From Moritella yayanosii (GTDB lineage Bacteria > Pseudomonadota > Gammaproteobacteria > Enterobacterales > Moritellaceae): a DNA stretch of 64,000 nt. This document shows, one piece after another, positions 45,799 through 53,594 of this stretch; the stretch's first letter is position 1, and each line of letters starts with the position of its first letter. Under the pieces are notes generated by a model, which was given only the letters and a program-made list of their open reading frames with translations, was not told the DNA's origin and ran no database searches. The stretch lies in contig NZ_LS483250.1 in assembly GCF_900465055.1 (NCBI RefSeq), positions 2,046,001-2,110,000 on the forward strand, read 5' to 3'. A program made the position numbers and the translations under genes.

Positions 45799-46047
45799 TT
45801 AGAACCATTCATTGCTGCCACCTAATATATTTTTGCTACTAGGTGTATCTACAGCGAGGCTGATACCAAGACCATTAAGGATTTTAACTATTGTTGAAAA
45901 ATATACATCTTCACCCTTTTCAACTCTGATCAAGGTCTTCTTGGTAACACCACAAAATGACGCTGCGATTTCCTGAGTCATCGATGCTGCCTTTCTATGG
46001 TCTTTAATCAATTTACCTAAGGTGCTTGGATCGAGTTGAGTAACCAT
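45799..46047 (-). CDS. Orphan HipB-like XRE antitoxin
   Basis: The 82-residue protein is one XRE helix-turn-helix domain (T-Q-E-I-A-A-S-F-C-G-V-T-K-K-T-L-I-R-V-E-K-G), with a C-terminal strand (L-G-I-S-L-A-V-D-T) like HipB. A hipA gene would normally follow but is absent; only the truncated antitoxin lies downstream. Three inverted repeats upstream (46061-46182) suggest that it represses its own promoter. Confidence 0.8.
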   Translation of the reverse strand: MVTQLDPSTLGKLIKDHRKAASMTQEIAASFCGVTKKTLIRVEKGEDVYFSTIVKILNGLGISLAVDTPSSKNILGGSNEWF

Positions 46048-46060
46048 TCTATTGCCCTAA

Positions 46061-46182
46061 AAAGTGTACTTATGGTTACTTTAGGTCTTCATATACCTAG
46101 AATCAAGAAAAAGTGTACCTATATACACTTTTCTTATTGCTGACATTGGTATTTAGATTAAAGTGTACGATCGTTCACTTTT
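46061..46182. promoter_or_regulatory. Three operator-like inverted repeats of the AAAGTGTAC type
   Basis: Site 1 46061-46082 (AAAGTGTAC...GTTACTTT, imperfect). Site 2 46109-46132 with perfect nine-base arms AAAAGTGTA/TACACTTTT and a six-base centre. Site 3 46160-46181, a 22-base palindrome with one mismatched pair (AAAGTG...CACTTT around ACGATCGT). They sit directly upstream of the XRE gene at 46047, so autoregulation is likely. Confidence 0.7.
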
Positions 46183-46254
46183 AATAGGATTTGATAAAAG
46201 GTTCCCAGCCCTGCAATCTCACTTAAGGTATCATGCATGAAGCTATATCAGACT

Positions 46255-47049
46255 TTATGGCTGATAACCCTCCGCCCCACGATAAGAAACGTCATAACCA
46301 ATATCATCTAACACCCCTAGCGTCACCGCACCAAAAACCACGCCATTGGCCATAAACTCTTGGGTTAATGGCGCTAATACTTGGCCGTTATCCAATATCC
46401 GTTTTTTGTCTTCTTGCAGCACGTAATCATACAAGTGACCGCCGTCATCACTGATTGGCACATACAAATAAGTATTACCGTATATCTGATTATACTTTTT
46501 CGCTGCCATACTGTTTGGCACTTTCAATACGTTACCTTGATATGCTTCACTGTATTCGGTAAACGCTTCTGTGTACGAACCGATACCCAGGATATGTCCC
46601 ATTTCATGGAGGATATTGGCTTTAAACTCGACCTGATCAAAGCCTTGTTCGTAAGTATGATTACCAATAACTAACGTCCCGCTCGTTGGTATCTCATACT
46701 CACCCACTTGCTCTTCTGAATCAGGACCCGCATAACCATTACCGTCATTCATTTTTTCAACCGCGATGCGCATGCGTATAGTGTGCTGTGACTTACCTTC
46801 AACCCCGACCAATGCCGTTAACCACTGGTTGGCGGCATCGATATAAGGTTGCTGTAAGGCATCACTCCACACCAACGCCCTGCCATGCGTTAGTTGTAGC
46901 TCATCTTCAAACTCAAGCTCAAAAGTCAGTGCACCGTTACTCACCGTCTTCACGACATTGTTAGCTTGAGCGGTATTGGTACAGCCAATTAAATACAAAA
47001 TGGTAGTGATCGATAAGATCGCAGAGTTCTTCAGTGTAAAAAAACGCAT
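46255..47049 (-). CDS. Leishmanolysin-like (M8) metallopeptidase lipoprotein
   Basis: The 264-residue protein has a lipoprotein signal with C23 (L-I-G-C). The zinc motif H-E-M-G-H (148-152) is followed by L-G, a possible third ligand in G-G-H (205), and a methionine-turn candidate near M233 in E-F-M-A-N-G. Then comes T-L-G-V-L-D-D-I-G-Y, the usual end of bacterial M8-like peptidases. It should be an envelope-anchored protease with a narrow substrate range. It is related by sequence to remnants at about 39751-39835 and 49255-49475. Confidence 0.75.
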   Translation of the reverse strand: MRFFTLKNSAILSITTILYLIGCTNTAQANNVVKTVSNGALTFELEFEDELQLTHGRALVWSDALQQPYIDAANQWLTALVGVEGKSQHTIRMRIAVEKMNDGNGYAGPDSEEQVGEYEIPTSGTLVIGNHTYEQGFDQVEFKANILHEMGHILGIGSYTEAFTEYSEAYQGNVLKVPNSMAAKKYNQIYGNTYLYVPISDDGGHLYDYVLQEDKKRILDNGQVLAPLTQEFMANGVVFGAVTLGVLDDIGYDVSYRGAEGYQP

Positions 47050-47263
47050 AACGTGGTTTTCCTAAATCGAGATGGTGTGTGCTCAATTATAAGGATAAAT
47101 ATATTTATCATTTTTGACGTAAAACCCCGTCATTTATGTCGGTGATGTAAGTCATTATTGCGAAGCAATAAGCGCCCTGGCCTTTATTGCTGTTGACATA
47201 CAAAGTGACAAGGTCTAAATTTAGAATTTGATACTGGAATTATATACAGTTAACTAGGGTGTT

Positions 47264-48364
47264 ATGTTGAAGTTAATCGCGTACAAATACAGATTTTACC
47301 CGAATAACGAGCAAGCGGTCATGCTTTCTCAGACATTTGGCTGTGTGCGTGTCGCTTATAATTCAGCATTGGCGTTTTCTAAAGTGCAGTATGAACTAGG
47401 CAATAAAACCAATTATAACGATTGGAGTAAGAACCTCACTCAGCTTAAAAAGAACCCCGACTTGTTGTGGCTGAAAGACGTATCAAGCGTGCCTTTGCAA
47501 CAGGCGTTAAAACATCTTAACAAAGGTTTTCAGTCCTTTTTTAAGTCAGGGTTTGGTTACCCTAAATTTAAATCAAAGCATAATAATCAATCAGCCAGTT
47601 ACATGAGTAACGGGTTCAAATGGGATGCAGATAAACAATCATTGTTACTCGCTAAAATGAAGCAACCGCTTAAAATAAAGTGGTCGCGCTACTTCACTGG
47701 AAAACCAAGTTCACTTACCGTATCCAAGACTAAATCAGGTAAGTATTTTGTTTCAATATTAGTGAAAGAAGCGATAAAACAGCTGCCGATTGTTAATAAA
47801 ACGGTCGGTGTCGATGTTGGCATTAAAGATTTAGCGATCTGCTCGGATGGCGTTAAATTTAACAACCCGCGCTTAACAAATCGATATGCCCAAAAACTCG
47901 CTAAGGCTTCACGAAAATTAGCGAAAAGAAAAAAAGGCTCTCGCAATTTCAAAAAGCAAAAGCTTGTTATTGCTAAGATCCACGAAAAGATAGCGAATTC
48001 CCGTAGAGACTTTACGCATAAAATGACGTCGACACTTATAAACGAAAACCAAGTGATAGGGATCGAGTCATTGAAAGTCAAAAATATGGTGAAAAATCGC
48101 AAGTTGGCAAAGCATCTCCATGATGCTAATTTCGGTGAAATAGCAAGGCAGTTAGAATATAAGGCTGATTGGTACGGGCGTAAATTATCAGCTATTAGCC
48201 AGTGGTTTCCTTCGTCTAAAATGTGCAGCGAGTGTGGTGCGTTATACGCTGGGCAGTGGTCATTAGCGATCAGGACGTGGACTTGCGCATGCGGCGCTGT
48301 TCACGATAGAGATCATAATGCTGCTATCAATATCCATAAAGAGGGATTAAGACTAGCAGCTTAA
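47264..48364 (+). CDS. tnpB: TnpB RNA-guided nuclease, IS605 family
   Basis: The 366-residue protein has the N-terminal TnpB domain (K-Y-R-F-Y-P-N; F-G-C-V-R-V-A-Y-N) and RuvC motifs with D184 (V-G-V-D-V-G-I-K-D), E268 (G-I-E-S-L-K-V-K-N) and D350 (H-D-R-D-H-N-A-A). The zinc ribbon has C321, C324, C341 and C343. All catalytic residues are present, so RNA-guided DNA cleavage is possible. AGGGTG precedes ATG 47264. Confidence 0.93.
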   Translation: MLKLIAYKYRFYPNNEQAVMLSQTFGCVRVAYNSALAFSKVQYELGNKTNYNDWSKNLTQLKKNPDLLWLKDVSSVPLQQALKHLNKGFQSFFKSGFGYPKFKSKHNNQSASYMSNGFKWDADKQSLLLAKMKQPLKIKWSRYFTGKPSSLTVSKTKSGKYFVSILVKEAIKQLPIVNKTVGVDVGIKDLAICSDGVKFNNPRLTNRYAQKLAKASRKLAKRKKGSRNFKKQKLVIAKIHEKIANSRRDFTHKMTSTLINENQVIGIESLKVKNMVKNRKLAKHLHDANFGEIARQLEYKADWYGRKLSAISQWFPSSKMCSECGALYAGQWSLAIRTWTCACGAVHDRDHNAAINIHKEGLRLAA

Positions 48365-48498
48365 ATAATTTGTGGCGGTAGGTAGTACCGACACGTTAAA
48401 TGCTTGTAAGAGGTTTTAGAAGACTAACGCAATTTAATATTGCAATGCCTAAACCGTAGACGACAAGAATCCCCTTGCTTCAGCTAGGGGTACTTCAA
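48365..48498 (+). ncRNA. Probable omega RNA scaffold at the right end of the tnpB element
   Basis: In this family the guide RNA is made from the tnpB 3' end and right end; the scaffold stops at the element border. Here the stem at 48471-48490 and TTCAA at 48494-48498 give the border, and the guide would be the flanking GATTAGCATTTTCATATT from 48499. The 5' end is not defined by sequence and may lie within tnpB. Confidence 0.5.
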
Positions 48499-48772
48499 GA
48501 TTAGCATTTTCATATTGTATAACTGGGTATTGGATACTGACGGCGAACTCCGTTAGTATTCGGGCACTCAACGTTGGGGAAGCAATTCTGAGACTAGCCA
48601 ATGGCAACGCTTTAAATCAGTTTTTTTACAATTACGGCCTATTGAGACATATTTGTAGATAAAATTATAAATGTATCGATTTACTCTGGTATTACCTTTC
48701 TAAATAAAACCAATATGATTAACTCAGTTGAAACAAACCTTAATCAGAATTATTTAACGAGGAGTGATTATC

Positions 48773-49168
48773 ATGAGTAAATTACTTAACCAAGCACAAA
48801 CTATCTTAACTGTCGCAAAAGACACTGCCAAAACATCTGTCACTGCTGGTTTTGGTGTTTATGGCACTATCCTTGATGAAGCATCAAAATCATCAGATAA
48901 AGCAACGCAACTTTTTGAATCTCTGGTTGAGCGCGGTACGCAAGTAGAGCCTAAACTGAAAGAACAAATGTCTGCAATCTTTGCTAAAAAAATCACGTTA
49001 GAATCAATTGAAACGAAAGCACAAAGTATCACTAGCCGTTTTACGGGTGTTCAAGGTTCAAAACTAAGTGAATTAGAAAGCAAAATAGACCTACTTACTA
49101 CGATGGTTAGCGAACTAAAAACTGCACCTAAAAAAATAACTAAAGTACCAGCAACTGCTGAAGCATAA
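48773..49168 (+). CDS. Phasin-like granule-associated protein, copy 2
   Basis: 131 residues, identical to the gene at 43032 except at seven positions (for example Q36E, F47L, V83A, N99S and three residues at 71-73). ATG 48773 has GAGGAG before it, a better ribosome binding site than copy 1, and is preferred to 48764. Both copies keep an intact frame and terminator, so both are probably expressed. Confidence 0.65.
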   Translation: MSKLLNQAQTILTVAKDTAKTSVTAGFGVYGTILDEASKSSDKATQLFESLVERGTQVEPKLKEQMSAIFAKKITLESIETKAQSITSRFTGVQGSKLSELESKIDLLTTMVSELKTAPKKITKVPATAEA

Positions 49169-49200
49169 TAATACTTTAACTGTTGTGGTTAATTGAAATG

Positions 49201-49225
49201 AGCCTCCTTATTTGGAGGCTTTTTT
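49201..49225 (+). terminator. Terminator of phasin copy 2
   Basis: AGCCTCC (49201-49207), six-base loop, GGAGGCT (49214-49220), then TTTTT. Confidence 0.85.
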
Positions 49226-49254
49226 GATCTTAGAGAAATATACGACCGCTATGT

Positions 49255-49475
49255 ATTATGTATACCTCACCTTCAAAACCAAGCTCAAAGGTCGGTGCAC
49301 CGTTGGTTACGATTTTGACTACATTGTTGGCTTGAGCGATATTGGCACTGCCGATTTAATACAGGATGATAGTAATAGATAAGACCGCAGAGTTTCAGTG
49401 TAAAAAGGTGCATAAAGTGACCCTCCACTCTAAATCGAGGTATTACGCACTCGATTATAGGGATAAATATATTTA
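49255..49475 (-). pseudogene. Remnant of the metallopeptidase 5' end and promoter
   Basis: Matches about 46905-47112 of the intact gene: the segments for F-E-L-G-F-E-G, the signal peptide (I-G-S-A-N-I-A-Q-A-N-N-V-V-K), and the leader with GGATAAATATATTTAT. Small indels and stop codons break the frame. The rest of the gene is missing. The remaining bases to 49761 hold only the promoter region of the next operon. Confidence 0.8.
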
Positions 49476-49761
49476 TGACTGTAAGGGTTTTATAGTGATA
49501 TTGACAAATAGCAAGATTATAACTTTAGCAATACGAAGATAAATACCGATCATTATAATCTAATAAACATTCAAAACTTGATCTTGAAATAGTCCTTAAA
49601 TTTAATACGTGATAGGATAATCCCTTCAATTTCTTATGGTTACGAATTAATTACACACGAAATCCTTGAGGGATAGCTAATATTTCAAGTTAGTAATACT
49701 CGGTACTTACAATGTGATTTTAAGCGTGATATTCAAGCTGCGAATAGTTATAAAGGGAAAT

Positions 49762-51093
49762 ATGGTAGATCAAGTCGGAAATATTGAGATGGCTCACCCT
49801 CATACTGCAATAACAAGCTACAGTGGTTATATTTATCAAGGAAAAATAGCTCTATTACATTGTCTTAGATTAATTGAACAAGCCCCAGAAGAAAGCCGAA
49901 GACTAAAATTACAAATTGAAAGCATTGAAGATTTTGCAATTTTAAATACTGATAATACTTGTAAATCATTACATCAAGTGAAAGCGAGAAAAGATCGTCT
50001 ATTCTCAGACTATCGCCCCGATGTTGAAAAACTTCGAGATAAAGCAAATCTTCACGAAGATTCTGAACCGTTCTTCCACGTATCTTTACCATTGAGATTA
50101 ATACCTAGCACGTTTACAAGTGAATACTCCCCTATAACATTTTACCAATACTTTGATACCAACGATAGCCCCGTTGACCACTGCCCCCTTGAGAGTGTCG
50201 ATATGTTTATCGAACACCAAATTAAGAAAGTTTATCAAGTGGTTTTTCCTGATGAAGAGTATCGCGCTAGTAACGACTATTTAATTAAGAGCCGTCAATT
50301 CCTAGAAGATATTATTATCAAGCATGTTATTGATGTTCACCGCGAAATACAACAAAGCACAGTAACAGGCGCTGTACAAAGCAGAGTAGCAGCCAGCCGA
50401 TATATTGAATTTGATCGGATTTTAGAAATATTGACCCAAGACCTTACTGACCGCTATTTAGATGAGAGTTATTTCCACTATTTGCTGTTAAAGGATGCAG
50501 GGACATATTTCCATGACTACTGCCAGAATGTGGAAGACAACAACGCAAATACATTACTTAAGCTAAATTATTATTTTTCTAAATTTAACGCACTAAATCC
50601 TAGTTCGTTGACAAAGTTTATCCGAGCAATAGCGCCTCATAAAAAAGTTGGATTTAATAACATATCTCAATATAAAGATAATACATTCAATCGAGATGAT
50701 TTTAAGAGAGGATTGCTAAAAGTATTGGATCAAATGGCACAATCTGAATTTGATGAATCCTTACAATTACCGTCGTTTTTTTTCTGGAAAAATGACGATG
50801 AATATCTATACCCAACAGCAATTCACGATCACCCAGACGATGCTGAAGAACTCTGTATTGAAATAATCGAGGCATCAATAGCTGATGACGTTAACTTTTT
50901 ATTTGAGGGTGGAAAATTAGTTAATCGACATATTAATTGTCAATCTATTTTCTCAAGTGTTGTAGTTGGTAATCAGATTGAATTTAACCTTGAAGATGAA
51001 TTTTCTAGTGATCTAAACGAGAACAGAATAAATAGTTTTAGGAATGTATCACTCATATCCATAGCAGAAGCCAATCGAGTTATAAATGATTGA
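49762..51093 (+). CDS. ABC-three-component system effector with putative PD-(D/E)xK nuclease
   Basis: The 443-residue protein starts with S-Y-S-G-Y-I-Y-Q-G-K (residues 19-28), a motif found in DUF4297/Cap4-like nucleases and ABC-3C effectors. It is followed by E53-S-I-E-D57 and H71-Q-V-K74, which fit the E...D...QxK core of PD-(D/E)xK nucleases. The remainder (about 150-443) would be the C-terminal domain that couples it to the ATPase. It overlaps the next gene by 8 bases, forming a three-gene operon. I infer an anti-phage or anti-plasmid nuclease; no test is possible from sequence alone. ATG 49762 has AGGGAAAT upstream. Confidence 0.65.
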   Translation: MVDQVGNIEMAHPHTAITSYSGYIYQGKIALLHCLRLIEQAPEESRRLKLQIESIEDFAILNTDNTCKSLHQVKARKDRLFSDYRPDVEKLRDKANLHEDSEPFFHVSLPLRLIPSTFTSEYSPITFYQYFDTNDSPVDHCPLESVDMFIEHQIKKVYQVVFPDEEYRASNDYLIKSRQFLEDIIIKHVIDVHREIQQSTVTGAVQSRVAASRYIEFDRILEILTQDLTDRYLDESYFHYLLLKDAGTYFHDYCQNVEDNNANTLLKLNYYFSKFNALNPSSLTKFIRAIAPHKKVGFNNISQYKDNTFNRDDFKRGLLKVLDQMAQSEFDESLQLPSFFFWKNDDEYLYPTAIHDHPDDAEELCIEIIEASIADDVNFLFEGGKLVNRHINCQSIFSSVVVGNQIEFNLEDEFSSDLNENRINSFRNVSLISIAEANRVIND

Positions 51094-51573
51094 AATAATA
51101 ATAAATACCTTTGAAATATTTAACTATTCTAAATTACCAAATAGTGATAATCGCATATTTAAATCTAACATAATGGATGATTACTGGGTAATTTATCAAG
51201 GTTCTCCAAGCCAACTTTTAGAAAAAAAAGTACAGAGTGAGTTAATGGCTCAGTGTAAAAAAGTTTGCACCGATCCAGCTTTCGAAAAAAATGCTAATAT
51301 TATTTGCTTATGGAATGTTGAATCGATAGATAAAAAAACCATTCGCCAACTCCATCATGCAGAAGAAGATATCTACTTCTTCAAAAAAAACGTGCTTTAT
51401 TATACTCAAAGTGAACTTACTAGCTATAAAGAACAGTCTTCAACTTACCCTCTTCAAAATTTACTTCAACAAAGTCCAACAAACCCTGAGGTATTCCAAC
51501 GCTATAAAGAAAATATAAATAAAGGCACGTGGGAATCATTACTTTATAGAATATGCATGAAATTAACTTTCAT

Positions 51574-53393
51574 CCGACATTCCGCACCCTATTATAGGTA
51601 TTAATTATCGCTTTTTAACGACACGTTCAATGCAAATGTAGACATGATGTATTTGTGAATGTTGATGTTATACATAAATTGCTAAATCCCGCGTGAAATA
51701 AAAAAAAGCTTGACGGCGATCCCCATATTTGATCTATTAGTTATCTTTGGGCGATGAAAATTATGACCATATCATATTCAACAAAGAGTCTTGATCACCT
51801 CGGTTTAGTTTCAGGCATGTGCAAAGATATTGGTATCGCCAAGTTTATTGATGACGCACATCCCGAACAAAGTAAGGATAAGCACATTTCATACGGGCAA
51901 CTCGTAGAAGCCATGATTTTAAATGGACTCGGTTTTGTTGGTAGAACATTGCATATGTATCCTGAATATTTTGCAGAACGGCCTGTCGAACGCCTTCTTG
52001 GTAAGGGTGTAAAAGCGGAGCATATTAATGACGATGCACTCGGTCGCTGTCTTGACCAACTCTATGAAACTGGCGTTTCCGAGCTATTTCAAGGACTGTC
52101 CGCCCGTACAATTTCACATTTAAAGCTTCCGTGTGAAGGGCTTAATCTGGACTCCACAAGCATTCATGTTGATGGTGAATATAAAGACGAAGACGGTAAT
52201 GCAGCCATTCAACTAGTGCGAGGCTACAGCCGTGATCATCGCCCTGAATTGAATCAGGTGGTGTTAAACCTGATCACTGAAAATCAGGCCGGTATCCCCG
52301 TCTACATGCAGGCGGCAAGTGGCAATATTAACGATAATGAAGGTTTTAAAAATATCGTTAAGCAACATGTTAAAAGTCTTAAAGCGGCCCATAACAACCG
52401 CTATTTCATTGGCGATGCTGCATTATATGTCGCCGAAACGATCCAATCTCTCGATGAACAAGGCCAATTATTCATATCGAGAGCGCCGCAAAAGTTAAAA
52501 TTAGTCAAAGACGCCATATCAGAACAAAACAATTACCATTTCACTGAGTTAGGAAATGGCTATAGCGCAACCTGGATAGATTCAAACTACGGTGATGTTA
52601 AGCAGCGTTGGTTGTTAGTGTTCAGTGAACAAGCAAAAAAACGTGAACAACACACATTAGATAAACGTATGCTAAAAGACGCCACTGCGGCATTAAAATC
52701 ACTGGAAAAACTCAGTAAACAACGTTTTGCTTGTCATGCTGACGCAATGAAAATGCTGAGTATCTGGATGAAATCTCAAGCCAGTATGTCAATGAGTGAA
52801 ATTGACGTTATTGAGCATCCAATTTTCACTAAAAGTGGTCGACCTAAAACAGGTCAAGAGCCGGATGGTTATGAATATCAAGTAACCGGTTTGCTTGCTT
52901 CAAAATTAAATTTTCGCGAACGTAAATTATCCGAAAAAGGGTTATTCATGTTAGCGACAAATGATTGTAGCGATACGTTAACGATGAGCAAAATGCTTGA
53001 ACTATATAAGTCACAGCAAAGTGTGGAAAAAGGGTTTAGATTCTTAAAAAGTCCTGATTTTTTAACATCGTCATTATATTTAAAAAAGGCAGAGCGGATT
53101 GAGGCATTGCTGATGATCATGACGTGTTGCTTGATGGTATACGCGGCACTTGAGCATAAGATCCGAGAGGAGTTGAGAACTAAAGACGTATATTTTCCCA
53201 ATTTAAAATATAAGCCCTGTCAAAATCCTACCGCCCGTTGGGTTTTCTTTTGCTTTCAAGGTATCGACATTTTAACTCTCTCAGAAGAGCCGCAATTAGT
53301 GCTGAATATTAAAGAGCGACATCGAATAATTATTGATTGTATGGGGCCGACATATCAGCAGATTTATTCATAAAATGGGGTGCGGAATGTCGG
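51574..53393 (+). mobile_element. IS1634-family insertion sequence, complete
   Basis: 1820 bp, bounded by inverted repeats CCGACATTCCGCACCC (left, 51574-51589) and its reverse complement GGGTGCGGAATGTCGG (right, 53378-53393). The 6-bp duplication TTTCAT lies on both sides (51568-51573; 53394-53399). The single transposase gene is intact. Intact ends and a perfect duplication suggest a recent insertion. Confidence 0.92.
51754..53373 (+). CDS. IS1634-family transposase
   Basis: The 539-residue protein has an N-terminal DUF4277-like domain (S-L-D-H-L-G-L-V-S-G-M-C-K-D) and a DDE core: D133 in N-L-D-S-T-S, D221 in I-G-D-A-A-L, and E425 in V-E-K-G-F-R-F-L. All three acidic residues are present, so it can be active. 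The frame is open from start to stop. Confidence 0.92.
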   Translation: MKIMTISYSTKSLDHLGLVSGMCKDIGIAKFIDDAHPEQSKDKHISYGQLVEAMILNGLGFVGRTLHMYPEYFAERPVERLLGKGVKAEHINDDALGRCLDQLYETGVSELFQGLSARTISHLKLPCEGLNLDSTSIHVDGEYKDEDGNAAIQLVRGYSRDHRPELNQVVLNLITENQAGIPVYMQAASGNINDNEGFKNIVKQHVKSLKAAHNNRYFIGDAALYVAETIQSLDEQGQLFISRAPQKLKLVKDAISEQNNYHFTELGNGYSATWIDSNYGDVKQRWLLVFSEQAKKREQHTLDKRMLKDATAALKSLEKLSKQRFACHADAMKMLSIWMKSQASMSMSEIDVIEHPIFTKSGRPKTGQEPDGYEYQVTGLLASKLNFRERKLSEKGLFMLATNDCSDTLTMSKMLELYKSQQSVEKGFRFLKSPDFLTSSLYLKKAERIEALLMIMTCCLMVYAALEHKIREELRTKDVYFPNLKYKPCQNPTARWVFFCFQGIDILTLSEEPQLVLNIKERHRIIIDCMGPTYQQIYS

Positions 53394-53594
53394 TTTCATA
53401 CATATTGCAAAAGGATCTAATGAAGACATATCAAACCTGTACAAAAATCATGAAATAGCTATGAATAAAATAAAAGATAAAGATAGTTTAAAAAGTTTAA
53501 ACACCGTGGCTCAAAAATTAAGTGAAAACGAACTCGCCTGTGAACCTGATGAGTTACTTAATTTAATAATGGAACAACTTAAGGCTGGTGAGTT

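Larger units (their letters stand above)
47155..48498 (+). mobile_element. TnpB-only IS605/IS1341-type element
   Basis: The element holds one gene, tnpB, and no tnpA (Y1 transposase). A hairpin TTATTGC-GAA-GCAATAA (47155-47171) marks the probable left end; the right end has the stem CCCCTTGC/GCTAGGGG (48471-48490) followed by TACTTCAA, where TTCAA is a usual right cleavage site. Both ends are inferred from typical IS605 structure. Such elements need TnpA from another copy to move. Confidence 0.7.
48545..49225 (+). repeat. Duplicated segment, copy 2 (leader, phasin gene, terminator)
   Basis: Matches 42805-43484; see copy 1. The right border continues into a remnant of the metallopeptidase gene. 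The left border lies just after the TnpB element. Confidence 0.85.
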
